The notes under the pieces: model-generated | The model's database searches: none | The model's input: only the letters and a program-made list of their open reading frames with translations | What the model was told of the DNA's origin: nothing | Source of the DNA: Paracoccus yibinensis | GTDB taxonomy: Bacteria; Pseudomonadota; Alphaproteobacteria; Rhodobacterales; Rhodobacteraceae | Direction: 5' to 3' | Length of the DNA stretch: 64,000 bases | Assembly: GCF_030846195.1 (NCBI RefSeq) | Contig: NZ_JAVCWH010000002.1 | Location: 310,001 to 374,000 of the forward strand | Translations under genes and position numbers: made by a program | In this document: one piece after another, positions 1 through 7,769 of the stretch | Position numbering within the stretch: the stretch's first letter is position 1 | How the letters are laid out: each line of letters starts with the position of its first letter

Positions 1-195
1 CTGCGCGCCGACCTTGACGGAGGTATCCGCCAGCCACTCCTTGACCTGCCGCACCGCGGTGAAGGGCGGGATCACGAAACGCTGGATGCGCGGATCGCGG
101 TCAGCATCCGCCGCGGCCAGGCCTTCGGCAAAGACGCGCGCCTCGGCCAGCGTCTTGTTCATCTTCCAGCTTGTGCCGATCCAGAAATCCGTCAT
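1..195 (-). CDS. eryH: EryH-type triose-phosphate isomerase-like protein (5' part only)
   Basis: Only the first 65 codons lie in the window; the gene runs off the left edge. The N-terminus reads MTDFWIGTSWKMNKTLAEA, the triose-phosphate isomerase 'GxWKMN' strand with the active-site Lys. The WIGTSWKMNKT form is typical of the TIM-like proteins of erythritol loci (EryH/TpiB), which convert L-erythrulose 1-phosphate to D-erythrulose 4-phosphate, rather than of housekeeping TpiA. It starts 4 bases after the stop of the DeoR-type regulator, so the two are almost certainly one operon. The expected downstream partner is an RpiB-like isomerase (EryI), outside the window. Assignment to EryH over TpiA rests on this short N-terminus and the erythritol context. 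Confidence 0.85.
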   Translation of the reverse strand, partial: MTDFWIGTSWKMNKTLAEARVFAEGLAAADADRDPRIQRFVIPPFTAVRQVKEWLADTSVKVGAQ

Positions 196-199
196 GCGG

Positions 200-1000
200 T
201 CAGTCCCTTGCGATTGTCAGCCGCAGCCCGGCCCGGTCGATGGCAGTTCGATCCTGGGGCGCGGGGGCGGCGTCGGTGATGATGGCGTCGAAATCGGACA
301 GGTCGGCCAGCATGTGCAGGGCCGACCGGCCGAAGCGCGTATGGTTGACCAGCAGCACGGCCCGGTCGGCGGCGGCGATCATCGCCCGCTTGGCGCGGAT
401 CGCCGCGTCGTCCATGTGGAAGGCCCGCAGCCCCGCCACGGCGGGGGTCGAGATGAAGGCCAGGTCGGCGCGCAGCCGCGACAGCGCATCCTCGGTCACG
501 ACGCCGAAAAAGCCGTTGAACTTGGCGCTGTAGGTGCCGCCAAGCGCGATCAACGTGACGCGGGGCGCGTCCTTCAGCCGCTCGATCACGGCGGCGTTGT
601 TGGTGATGACCGTCAGCGGCGCCTTGTCGGTCAGGCTGGCGCCCAGCAGGGCGGCCATGGACCCGTCGTTGACCATCACCGTCATGCCGGGTTCGACCAT
701 CTCCAGTGCCGCGCGGGCCATGCGGGCCTTGGCGTCGCTGTCCTGGAGCGCGCGGATGCGGAAGTCGCTTTCGAACTGCGTCCCCGCCTCGATGGTGGCG
801 CCGCCGCGCACCTTGCGCAAAAGGCCCGCCTGTTCCAGGTCGTCCAGGTCGCGGTGGATGGTCATGCGCGACACGGCAAAGCGGTCGGCCAGATCGTCCA
901 GATCCACGGCACGCGATCCGACCAGAAGATCCATGATCGCCTGCCTGCGTTCCTCGCGCTTCAACCATGCCTCCTGCGTTAGGGGCGCTTGTAACATCAT
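200..1000 (-). CDS. DeoR-family transcriptional repressor of the erythritol locus
   Basis: A DeoR/GlpR-type regulator of about 266 residues. An N-terminal winged helix-turn-helix contains the family pattern RREAI..LL, LADRFAVSRMTIHRDLDDLE (roughly residues 12-55). A C-terminal sugar-phosphate-binding domain carries the isomerase-like VMVNDGSMAALLG and VITNNAAV stretches. It is divergent from transketolase and upstream of eryH. By analogy with the DeoR-type regulator of rhizobial and Brucella erythritol loci it probably represses this operon and tkt, released by a tetrose or pentose phosphate; the inducer is inferred. The start is taken at the double ATG near 1000; an ATG at 1021 is the main alternative. 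Four TTGTGA repeats lie immediately upstream. Confidence 0.88.
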   Translation of the reverse strand: MMLQAPLTQEAWLKREERRQAIMDLLVGSRAVDLDDLADRFAVSRMTIHRDLDDLEQAGLLRKVRGGATIEAGTQFESDFRIRALQDSDAKARMARAALEMVEPGMTVMVNDGSMAALLGASLTDKAPLTVITNNAAVIERLKDAPRVTLIALGGTYSAKFNGFFGVVTEDALSRLRADLAFISTPAVAGLRAFHMDDAAIRAKRAMIAAADRAVLLVNHTRFGRSALHMLADLSDFDAIITDAAPAPQDRTAIDRAGLRLTIARD

Positions 1001-1023
1001 CCCGGCATATCGCAACACCATTA

Positions 1024-1062
1024 TTGTGAGATTGTGATGGTGTTTTGTGATTATTGTTGTGA
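1024..1062. promoter_or_regulatory. Four TTGTGA direct repeats, candidate DeoR operator
   Basis: The hexamer TTGTGA occurs four times in the same orientation at 1024-1029, 1032-1037, 1045-1050 and 1057-1062, inside an AT-rich island between the divergent regulator gene and tkt. DeoR-family repressors commonly bind spaced direct repeats, and this array is placed to control both genes. It ends about 46 bases before the tkt ATG. Function is inferred from position and repetition. Confidence 0.6.
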
Positions 1063-1108
1063 TCAACCCCGGTCCACGGTATTGACCCCCAAACCCTCGG
1101 AGGACCAC

Positions 1109-3139
1109 ATGCCCCTAGATTCGCCCAAGGATCCCAAGATCGCGGCCAAGGCCGACCTGGACCCGCAGAACTTCGCGCTTGCCAACTGCATCCGCGCGCT
1201 GTCCATCGACGCAGTGAATGCCGCGAACTCGGGCCACCCGGGCGCGCCCATGGGCATGGCGGATGCGGCGACGGTCCTGTTCCGCAACCACCTGAAGTTC
1301 TACGCAAAAAATCCCGACTGGCCGGATCGCGACCGCTTCGTGCTGTCGAACGGCCATGCCTCGATGCTGCTCTACAGCCTGTTGCACCTGACGGGTTATG
1401 AGGACATGACGCTGGAGCAGGTGAAGAACTTCCGCCAGTGGGGCTCGATCACCGCCGGCCACCCGGAATACGGACACGCCAAGGGCATCGAGACGACGAC
1501 CGGCCCGCTGGGTCAGGGCATTGCCACGGCTGTCGGCATGGCGCTTGCGGAACGGGCTTTGGCGGCAGAATTCGGCGATGATCTGGTGGATCATCACACC
1601 TATGTCTTCGTGGGCGACGGCTGCCTGCAGGAAGGCATCGGACAAGAGGCGATCAGCCTTGCCGGGCACCTGGGCCTGGGCAAGATGATCGTGCTGTATG
1701 ACGACAACGACATCACCATCGACGGCCCGACCTCGATCAGCTTCTCGGAAGATGTCGCGGCACGGTTCGAGGCCTGCGGGTGGCATGTCCAGAAATGCGA
1801 CGGCCATGACGGCAAGGCGCTTGATGCGGCCATTGCGGCGGCCAAGGCGGAAACGGGCAAGCCGTCCTTGATCGCGATGAAGACGGTGATCGGCTTCGGC
1901 TCGCCCAACAAGGCGGGCACCTATTCTGTCCACGGATCGCCCTTGGGCAAGGACGAGGCCGCGCTGACCCGCGAGGCGATCGGCTGGGCGCATGATCCCT
2001 TCGTGATCCCCGAGGACCTGCTGTCCGAATGGCGCAGGATCGGCACCCGCGGCGCCACCGACCGCGAGGCCTGGGAAGCCCGCCTGGCCGGCAAGTCGGC
2101 CGAGGTCCGCGACGAATTCAACCGCCGCCTGTCGGGCGAACTGCCCAAGGGCTATGACGCCGCCGTCAAGGCCGCCCGCGATGCGCTGTTTGCCGAACCC
2201 AAGAAGGCCGCGACCCGCAAGGCCAGCCAGATGGCGCTGGAACCGCTGACCGCCGCGCTGCCGGAAATGATCGGCGGATCGGCCGACCTGACCGGCTCGA
2301 ACCTGACCCGCGTCAAGGCCGTGGACAGCCAGTACACGCGTCAGGCGCCGGGCCGTTATATCGGCTATGGCGTGCGTGAATTCGGCATGGCCGCCGCGAT
2401 GAACGGGATCAACCTGCATGGCGGCTTCATCGCCTATGGCGGGACGTTCCTGGTGTTTTCGGACTATGCCCGCAACGCGATCCGCCTGTCGGCGCTGATG
2501 GGGGTCGGCACGATCTATGTGATGACCCATGACAGCATCGGTCTGGGCGAGGACGGCCCGACCCACCAGCCGATCGAGCATCTGGCATCGCTGCGCGCCA
2601 TCCCGAACCTGACGGTCCTGCGCCCCGCCGACACGGTGGAAACGCTGGAAGCCTGGGACATCGCGATCCGCAACCGCAAGGTGCCGTCGCTGCTGGCCTT
2701 GTCGCGCCAGGACGTGCCGCAACTGCGGCTGGAAGCGGGCGACGAGAACCTGACCGCCAAGGGCGCCTATGTCATCCGCCAGTTCGGGGAAGGCCGCGAC
2801 GTGACGCTGATCGCCACGGGGACCGAGGTGCAGCTGGCCGTCCAGGCGGCCGAGGCGTTGCACGCCGACGGGTTGAACGTCGCCGTCGTGTCCATGCCCT
2901 CGTGGGAGCTGTTCGATGCCCAGTCCGAGGAGTATCGCGAGGCCACCTTGGGCGACGCGCCGCGCATCGCGGTGGAAGCGGCAGGCAAGTTCGGCTGGAC
3001 CCGCTATGTCGCATCCGAGGATGACGTGATCGGCATGACGGGCTTTGGCGCATCGGCGCCCATCGACCGGCTGTACAAGGAGTTCGGGATCACGGCGGAC
3101 GCCATCGTCGCACGGGCGAAGGCATTGACCGGCAAGTGA
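1109..3139 (+). CDS. tkt: Transketolase
   Basis: A full-length transketolase (676 residues), transferring two-carbon ketol units with thiamine diphosphate in the pentose phosphate pathway; one reaction consumes D-erythrose 4-phosphate. Visible signatures are GHPGAPMG (residues 42-49), GDGCLQEGIGQE and DDNDITIDG in the thiamine-binding domain, and GEDGPTHQPIEHLASLRAIPN-type sequence near residue 480 in the pyrimidine domain. The start ATG at 1109 has GGAGG at 1099-1103; an upstream in-frame extension to 1034 would run through the operator and is rejected. It is divergent from a DeoR repressor and sits between the two halves of an erythritol locus, so this copy probably drains erythrose 4-phosphate made by the ery enzymes. 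It may also be the only transketolase of the cell. Confidence 0.96.
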   Translation: MPLDSPKDPKIAAKADLDPQNFALANCIRALSIDAVNAANSGHPGAPMGMADAATVLFRNHLKFYAKNPDWPDRDRFVLSNGHASMLLYSLLHLTGYEDMTLEQVKNFRQWGSITAGHPEYGHAKGIETTTGPLGQGIATAVGMALAERALAAEFGDDLVDHHTYVFVGDGCLQEGIGQEAISLAGHLGLGKMIVLYDDNDITIDGPTSISFSEDVAARFEACGWHVQKCDGHDGKALDAAIAAAKAETGKPSLIAMKTVIGFGSPNKAGTYSVHGSPLGKDEAALTREAIGWAHDPFVIPEDLLSEWRRIGTRGATDREAWEARLAGKSAEVRDEFNRRLSGELPKGYDAAVKAARDALFAEPKKAATRKASQMALEPLTAALPEMIGGSADLTGSNLTRVKAVDSQYTRQAPGRYIGYGVREFGMAAAMNGINLHGGFIAYGGTFLVFSDYARNAIRLSALMGVGTIYVMTHDSIGLGEDGPTHQPIEHLASLRAIPNLTVLRPADTVETLEAWDIAIRNRKVPSLLALSRQDVPQLRLEAGDENLTAKGAYVIRQFGEGRDVTLIATGTEVQLAVQAAEALHADGLNVAVVSMPSWELFDAQSEEYREATLGDAPRIAVEAAGKFGWTRYVASEDDVIGMTGFGASAPIDRLYKEFGITADAIVARAKALTGK

Positions 3140-3147
3140 TCGGCCAA

Positions 3148-3213
3148 GGTGCGTGGGGAACCACGCACCCTACGCCGCAAACCCGTAGGGTGCGTGCTTT
3201 GCACGCACCTTTT
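3148..3213. terminator. Overlapping inverted repeats between convergent tkt and eryD
   Basis: Three nested or competing stems are visible. GGTGCGTG (3148-3155) pairs with 3162-3169. CACGCACCCTACG (3162-3174) pairs perfectly with 3184-3196. GGTGCGTGC (3189-3197) pairs with 3201-3209, followed by TTTT. The last is a good intrinsic terminator for tkt. The arrangement resembles a REP-type element used as a terminator between converging genes. Confidence 0.75.
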
Positions 3214-4167
3214 CTATTGGAGCGCCAAGGCCTGCGCCGTCACCTCGTCGGTGATCAGCCCTTGCAGCCGCCCGCTGCGCAAGGCCGCACGGATCGCCTC
3301 GACCTTGTCCGCCCCGCCCGCGATCACCACGACCCGACTGGCCCCCGGTTCGTCCAGCGAAGCCGAGAGCGTCCGCGCCGAAAGCGCGGTATCCAGCACC
3401 CGGCCCCCGGCGTCGAAGAAATGGCCCATCATCTCGCCCACCCCGCCGGCTGCACGGATCTCGTCGATCTCGCGCGGCTCGATCATGCCCGACGCCACAA
3501 GCTGCGCGCCGGGATCGACCGTGCCCATGCCGACGATCTTCAGGTCGGCGCCATTGGCCAGGTCGAAGATCTCGGCCACGCCGGGCTGGTTCAGCAACAC
3601 CGCGCGGTCGGATTCGGAATTGGCGAAGAACGGCACCGGCAGGACATAGGCCTGCGCGCCGGTCCGTTCGGCCAGCCGGTGCATCACGTCATGGCGATTG
3701 GCCGAATAATGTCGCGTCAGCCCGCCCAGCAGCGACACGAAGCGGGTGCCGTTCGCGTCGAAACGCGGCAGTTCCTGGACGGCCGCGGCCAGCGTGCGGC
3801 CATGGCCCAGACCGATGGTCCTGTGCTCGCCCCGCTCGATTTCCCGGCGCAGGAAACTGGCCCCGGCCAGGCCCAGGGCGCGCAGGGGCATCCCTTCCTC
3901 GCCCAGATCGGGCGCAACCTCGCAGAAGGCCAAGCCATAGAGCGCGCAGATCCGGTCCTCCAGCATCGCGCATTCCACGATCTCGCCGTCGATGCTGACC
4001 TTGACCACGCCATCGGCCACGGCGCGGGCGATCAGGCGATGCGCCTTGACGCCGGTGACGCCCAGCCGCTTGGCGACCGCCGCCTGGGTCAGCCCGCCCG
4101 CATAATGCAGCCAGGCCGCGCGGGTGGCGAGGCTGCGCTCGGGGTCGATCCCGCCATGCCGTGCCAT
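3214..4167 (-). CDS. eryD: EryD, SorC-family regulator of erythritol catabolism
   Basis: 317 residues: an N-terminal helix-turn-helix (about residues 25-48, LTQAAVAKRLGVTGVKAHRL) followed by a SorC/DeoR C-terminal sugar-binding domain. That domain carries the family landmarks IGLGHGRTL, LLGG, PVPFFANS and a C-terminal GLITDEVTA. Length and layout match EryD, which represses the ery operon in Brucella and rhizobia and is relieved by erythritol. Its ATG overlaps the stop of the upstream dehydrogenase by one base (TGATG), so it is co-translated as the last gene of the eryA operon. This gives autoregulation if it binds the eryA/DUF2291 intergenic region. The terminal residues lie directly against the hairpin shared with tkt. 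Confidence 0.9.
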   Translation of the reverse strand: MARHGGIDPERSLATRAAWLHYAGGLTQAAVAKRLGVTGVKAHRLIARAVADGVVKVSIDGEIVECAMLEDRICALYGLAFCEVAPDLGEEGMPLRALGLAGASFLRREIERGEHRTIGLGHGRTLAAAVQELPRFDANGTRFVSLLGGLTRHYSANRHDVMHRLAERTGAQAYVLPVPFFANSESDRAVLLNQPGVAEIFDLANGADLKIVGMGTVDPGAQLVASGMIEPREIDEIRAAGGVGEMMGHFFDAGGRVLDTALSARTLSASLDEPGASRVVVIAGGADKVEAIRAALRSGRLQGLITDEVTAQALALQ

Positions 4168-5315
4168 CAGCCGGCCTCCTCCATGATGCGGCGCAACTGG
4201 TTTTCCGTCAGCACGACCGGATTGGCCTTCATGGAGGATGAACTGGCCGCGGCCGCGGCGGCGGCGGCTTGCGCCTCGGGGCCGATGCCAAGGGCGGTCA
4301 GCGCGGGAAGGCCCGACCGGTGCGACCAGTCGGCCAGGGCCCGCGTCGCCTCGGGCATGGATGCGAAGGGCGTGTCAAAGGCCGCGCCGATCCAGCGGGC
4401 CACCTGGTCCAGCCGCTCGACGGCTGCGGGATCCCGGGCGGCGTGGCGGTTCGCCATCAGCACATGCGGCAGCAGTGCCCCGCAGACCGCGCCATGCGGC
4501 GCCCCGGTCAGTCCGCCCAGCGGCCCGGCAAGGCCATGGACCGCGCCAAGTCCGGCATTGGCAAGGGCCAAGCCGCCGCACAGGGATACCCAGGCCATGT
4601 CGTCGCGGGCCTCCTGGTCCTCGGCCTCCATCAGCCGCCGGATCGCGGCCAGACCGCGTGGGATCGCGTCGCGGCACAGCGCGTCGGTCAGCGGATTCGC
4701 GCGGGTGCAGACAAAGGGCTCGATCACCTGCGTGATGGCATCCAGGCCCGAGGCCAGCGTGACCGCGCGCGGGCAGCCGTCGGTCAGCGCGGGGTCCACG
4801 ATCGCCAGGCGCGGCAGCATCCGCGTGTCGCGCAGGCTGACCTTGCGGCGGTGTTCGGGCACGCCGATCACGGCGTTGCGCGTGACCTCGGCCCCGGTCC
4901 CGGCGGTGGTGGGAATGGCGACAAAGGGCAAGGGCGCGTGATCCAGCGGCAGGCCCTGCCCCACGACCTCCAGGTGGTCCAGCATCGGACGGGTGGCGGG
5001 GACAAGCGCCGCGATGGCCTTGCCCGCGTCGATCACCGCGCCGCCGCCCAGGGCCACGACGACCTGCGCGCCCTGCGCAGCCTGGATACCCTGGGCTACC
5101 AGATCGGTGTCGGGTTCGCGCGGCACGGCGAAAGTCGTGACCTCGCATCCCTGCGCCCGCAGCGCATCGGCCAGCCAGGCGGCGCGGTCGGGGCTGCGGC
5201 CATGAACCAGCAGCACCCGGCGGCCCAGCCCCGCCACGCGCCCTGCGGCATGGGCGGCCTGGCCCCTGCCGAACAGGATCTCGGTCGCGGTGGCGAAGGC
5301 GAAGGGCTGAACCAT
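4167..5315 (-). CDS. Iron-containing alcohol dehydrogenase-like protein within the ery operon
   Basis: 382 residues of the group III (iron-type) alcohol dehydrogenase family. The NAD(P)-binding GGGAVIDAGK is at residues 90-99 and TTAGTGAE at 136-143. Metal-site residues align as Asp192, His260 and His274 with the FucO-type spacing, but the position of the second ligand (FucO His200) is Gln196 in LDAITQVIE, so metal binding may differ. A polyalanine/polyserine run occurs near residues 350-365. It overlaps eryC and eryD by one base each (TGATG on both sides) and is therefore a fully integrated operon member. Erythritol loci normally have no such enzyme. It might oxidise another polyol or reduce an aldehyde such as a tetrose; the substrate cannot be read from sequence. 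A long upstream in-frame extension through eryC is spurious. Confidence 0.88.
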   Translation of the reverse strand: MVQPFAFATATEILFGRGQAAHAAGRVAGLGRRVLLVHGRSPDRAAWLADALRAQGCEVTTFAVPREPDTDLVAQGIQAAQGAQVVVALGGGAVIDAGKAIAALVPATRPMLDHLEVVGQGLPLDHAPLPFVAIPTTAGTGAEVTRNAVIGVPEHRRKVSLRDTRMLPRLAIVDPALTDGCPRAVTLASGLDAITQVIEPFVCTRANPLTDALCRDAIPRGLAAIRRLMEAEDQEARDDMAWVSLCGGLALANAGLGAVHGLAGPLGGLTGAPHGAVCGALLPHVLMANRHAARDPAAVERLDQVARWIGAAFDTPFASMPEATRALADWSHRSGLPALTALGIGPEAQAAAAAAAASSSSMKANPVVLTENQLRRIMEEAG

Positions 5316-6247
5316 CAGACGCGCAAGTCCCCGGCGCCGCTGTCGATATGCGGCGCCCAGAAGGCCACGCTTTCGGCGATCTGGGCGATCACCTGGCGGT
5401 CGTTCGGTTCGCGTTCCTTGAAGGACAGTTCCAGACAGATTTCGTTGTCCACCGCGCCGCCCTGGGCAAGGGCGGCCAGCAGCGGTTCGGGCTGGACCCG
5501 GCCCTTGGCGTTGTATTCGGCGGTAAAGGGGCGGTGGCCCGACTTGTCCATCATCGACTGCTTGATGTGGATGATCGGGCTGACCCTGGGCACCGCGCGC
5601 GCCCAGGCATAGGGGTCGGTGTCGTCGGGGTTGGGGCTGGTCACGTCGCCATGGTCGATGTCGGCCATCATCCACATCGGCACGGCCATGTCCGCCGCCG
5701 TCAGCCGGTCCTGCAATTCCATGCAGGCGCCGATGGTTTCGCCGAACTCGCGCCCCACGCTCATCGGTTCCCAGAAGACGTAGGACAGCCCCGCAGCCCT
5801 GGCGTGTTCGGCGACCTCGGCCCAAGCGTCGATGGCGGTGCGGATCAGAGCCTCGCGCCGCTGGGGATCGTCGTAATCGCGATAGGTGAAGATCGCGAAC
5901 TGCGTGCCCACGGACGTGCCGCCAAGATCGCCGATGATGTCGGCGAAGGTCTTGAACCAATCGACATAGTATCGCCGCACGTCGCGGTCAGGATGGCCGA
6001 AGTGATTCAGCCGCCCGTAAGGGCCGGTCATGCCGCTGGTGACGCGCACGCCCGTCCGGTCCAGTGCAGCCGCCATCTGCCGCGTCAGGCGGCGAATCAC
6101 CGGGGCTGCCCATGACGGGTTGATGAATTCGTGCGTCAGCTGCAGGTCGCGAATGCGCAGATCGCGCGCGACCGTGCCGATCAGGTCATCGGGATCGGCG
6201 AAGCGGTTGACCAGCGGATTGGTGTTCAGCGAAAGCGTCAGGGGCAT
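5315..6247 (-). CDS. eryC: EryC, D-erythrulose-1-phosphate 3-epimerase (TIM-barrel)
   Basis: 310 residues, the usual EryC length, in the xylose-isomerase-like TIM-barrel superfamily. Visible features are the N-terminal LSLNTNPLVNRF, an EFINPSW segment, the acidic YVFWEPMSVGRE strand, the metal-site-like MMADIDHGD and the C-terminal ICLELSFKERE. In the revised erythritol pathway EryC epimerises D-erythrulose 1-phosphate to L-erythrulose 1-phosphate, the substrate of EryH; older annotation calls it a dehydrogenase. The ATG at 6247 is 5 bases after the eryB stop, and the stop overlaps the next ATG by one base. A 16-codon upstream extension would overlap eryB and is not needed. Confidence 0.92.
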   Translation of the reverse strand: MPLTLSLNTNPLVNRFADPDDLIGTVARDLRIRDLQLTHEFINPSWAAPVIRRLTRQMAAALDRTGVRVTSGMTGPYGRLNHFGHPDRDVRRYYVDWFKTFADIIGDLGGTSVGTQFAIFTYRDYDDPQRREALIRTAIDAWAEVAEHARAAGLSYVFWEPMSVGREFGETIGACMELQDRLTAADMAVPMWMMADIDHGDVTSPNPDDTDPYAWARAVPRVSPIIHIKQSMMDKSGHRPFTAEYNAKGRVQPEPLLAALAQGGAVDNEICLELSFKEREPNDRQVIAQIAESVAFWAPHIDSGAGDLRV

Positions 6248-6251
6248 GGGA

Positions 6252-7769
6252 TCAGGCCGCCTGCGCCAGGTCAGACCCGTCGAACCACGCCGCAAAGGCC
6301 TGCTGTTCGTCGGGCGTCAGGTGCAGGTAATGCTTGGTGCGCCGCGTCAGGATGTCGTCTGCCGTCTGCGCCCATTCCTTCGCGACCAGATAGCGGGCCT
6401 CGGCTTCATAGAGCGTCCCGCCGAAATGGCGCCCCAGACCCTCCATGGTCATCGCGCCGGCCACGACATCCCTGATCCGCGCGCCGTAAAGGCGGGCGTA
6501 ATGAACGATCAGCGGGCGCGGCATCCAGGGATGCAGTTCGCGTTGCAATTCCAGGAAGGATTCGAAATCGGCATTGGCGATCTCTCCGCCCGGCAGGGGG
6601 GCGGTTTCGGTCCAGTCGGGACCCATCTTCGGGAAAATGCCGTTCAGCTTGTGCATCCCGCGTTCGGCCAGTTCGCGATAGGTGGTGATCTTGCCGCCGA
6701 AGATGTTCAGAAGCGGTGCGCCGCCGGTCGTGTCCAGGTCAAAGACATAGTCCCGCGTCACGGCGGACGGGTTGCCCTTGCCGTCATCGAACAAAGGCCG
6801 CACGCCCGAAAAGGCGTGCAGCACGTCCGAGCGGCGCAGCTTTTCCTTGAAATAACGGTTCACGGCGGCCAGCAGATAGTCGATTTCCTCAGCCGCGACG
6901 GCCACATCCTCGGCCCGGCCCTCATAGGCCACGTCGGTGGTGCCGATCAGCGCCTTGTCGCCTTCATAGGGATTGACGAAGATCACCCGCTTGTCGTGGT
7001 TCTGGACCAGATAGGCCTGCTGGCCCGACCACCATTTCGGCACGATGATGTGGCTGCCCTTGACCAGCCGCACCTTGCGGGACGAATTCGAGCCTGCGAC
7101 GTTGTTGATGATGTCGCTGACCCAGGGGCCTGCGCAGTTGACGATGCAGCGGGCGCGGAATGTGCGGATTTCGCCCGTCATCTCGTTGCGGGCCTGCACG
7201 GTCCAGGCGCCGTTTTCGCGGCGGGCGGAGATGCAGGGGCTGCGGGTGAGGACCTCGGCGCCCTTTTCGGCCGCGCCGACCGCGTTCAGGATCACCAGCC
7301 GAGAATCGTCCACCCAGCAGTCGCTGTATTCGAAGCCCTTGTGATACTGGTTCAGCAGCGGCGCGCCCTCGGGGTCGCGGCGCAGATCCAGCGTGCGGGT
7401 GCCGGGCAGCTTCTTGCGGCCGCCCAGGTTGTCGTAAAGGAACAGGCCCAGCCGGACCAGCCAGGCCGGGCGGTCCTGCGGCGAATGGGGCAGCACGAAG
7501 CGCATCGGCCAGATGATGTGCGGCGCGGCGTTCAGCAGGACCTCGCGTTCGATCAGCGCCTCTCGCACCAGGCGGAATTCGTAATATTCGAGGTAGCGCA
7601 GGCCCCCATGGACCAGCTTGCCCGACCGAGAGGACGTGCCCTGGGCCAGGTCGTCCTTTTCGCACAGCACGACCTTCAGGCCCCGGCCCGCCGCGTCGCG
7701 GGCCACGCCCGCGCCGTTGATGCCGCCGCCAATGACGAAAAGGTCGATCATGTCGGTTTGAGAGGTCAT
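6252..7769 (-). CDS. eryB: EryB, D-erythritol-1-phosphate dehydrogenase (GlpD family)
   Basis: 505 residues of the FAD-dependent GlpD/glycerol-3-phosphate dehydrogenase family. The dinucleotide-binding VIGGGINGAGVARDAAGRG is near residues 12-30, followed by GTSSRSGKLVHGGLRYLE, a strong GlpD signature, and IFGGKITTYRELAE in the C-terminal part. In the erythritol pathway it oxidises D-erythritol 1-phosphate to D-erythrulose 1-phosphate and is membrane-associated, passing electrons to quinone if it behaves like GlpD. It overlaps eryA by four bases (ATGA), and eryC follows after 5 bases. Assignment to EryB over GlpD comes from the operon: the kinase and EryC neighbours are erythritol-specific and no glpF/glpK pair is present. 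Confidence 0.93.
   Translation of the reverse strand: MTSQTDMIDLFVIGGGINGAGVARDAAGRGLKVVLCEKDDLAQGTSSRSGKLVHGGLRYLEYYEFRLVREALIEREVLLNAAPHIIWPMRFVLPHSPQDRPAWLVRLGLFLYDNLGGRKKLPGTRTLDLRRDPEGAPLLNQYHKGFEYSDCWVDDSRLVILNAVGAAEKGAEVLTRSPCISARRENGAWTVQARNEMTGEIRTFRARCIVNCAGPWVSDIINNVAGSNSSRKVRLVKGSHIIVPKWWSGQQAYLVQNHDKRVIFVNPYEGDKALIGTTDVAYEGRAEDVAVAAEEIDYLLAAVNRYFKEKLRRSDVLHAFSGVRPLFDDGKGNPSAVTRDYVFDLDTTGGAPLLNIFGGKITTYRELAERGMHKLNGIFPKMGPDWTETAPLPGGEIANADFESFLELQRELHPWMPRPLIVHYARLYGARIRDVVAGAMTMEGLGRHFGGTLYEAEARYLVAKEWAQTADDILTRRTKHYLHLTPDEQQAFAAWFDGSDLAQAA

Noticed and set aside
4250..4275. GCC/GCG simple repeat in the iron alcohol dehydrogenase gene
   Set aside because: It encodes an alanine run in frame near the C-terminus; codon-bias low complexity, not a mobile or regulatory repeat.
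3136..4941. A 601-codon plus-strand frame opposite eryD and the iron alcohol dehydrogenase
   Set aside because: Both minus-strand genes have full family signatures; the plus-strand frame starts inside the terminator and has no recognisable domain.
4167..5960. Iron alcohol dehydrogenase frame read from 5960 as a longer protein
   Set aside because: The extra N-terminus is the out-of-frame reading of eryC. The family begins near the ATG at 5315, which overlaps the eryC stop.
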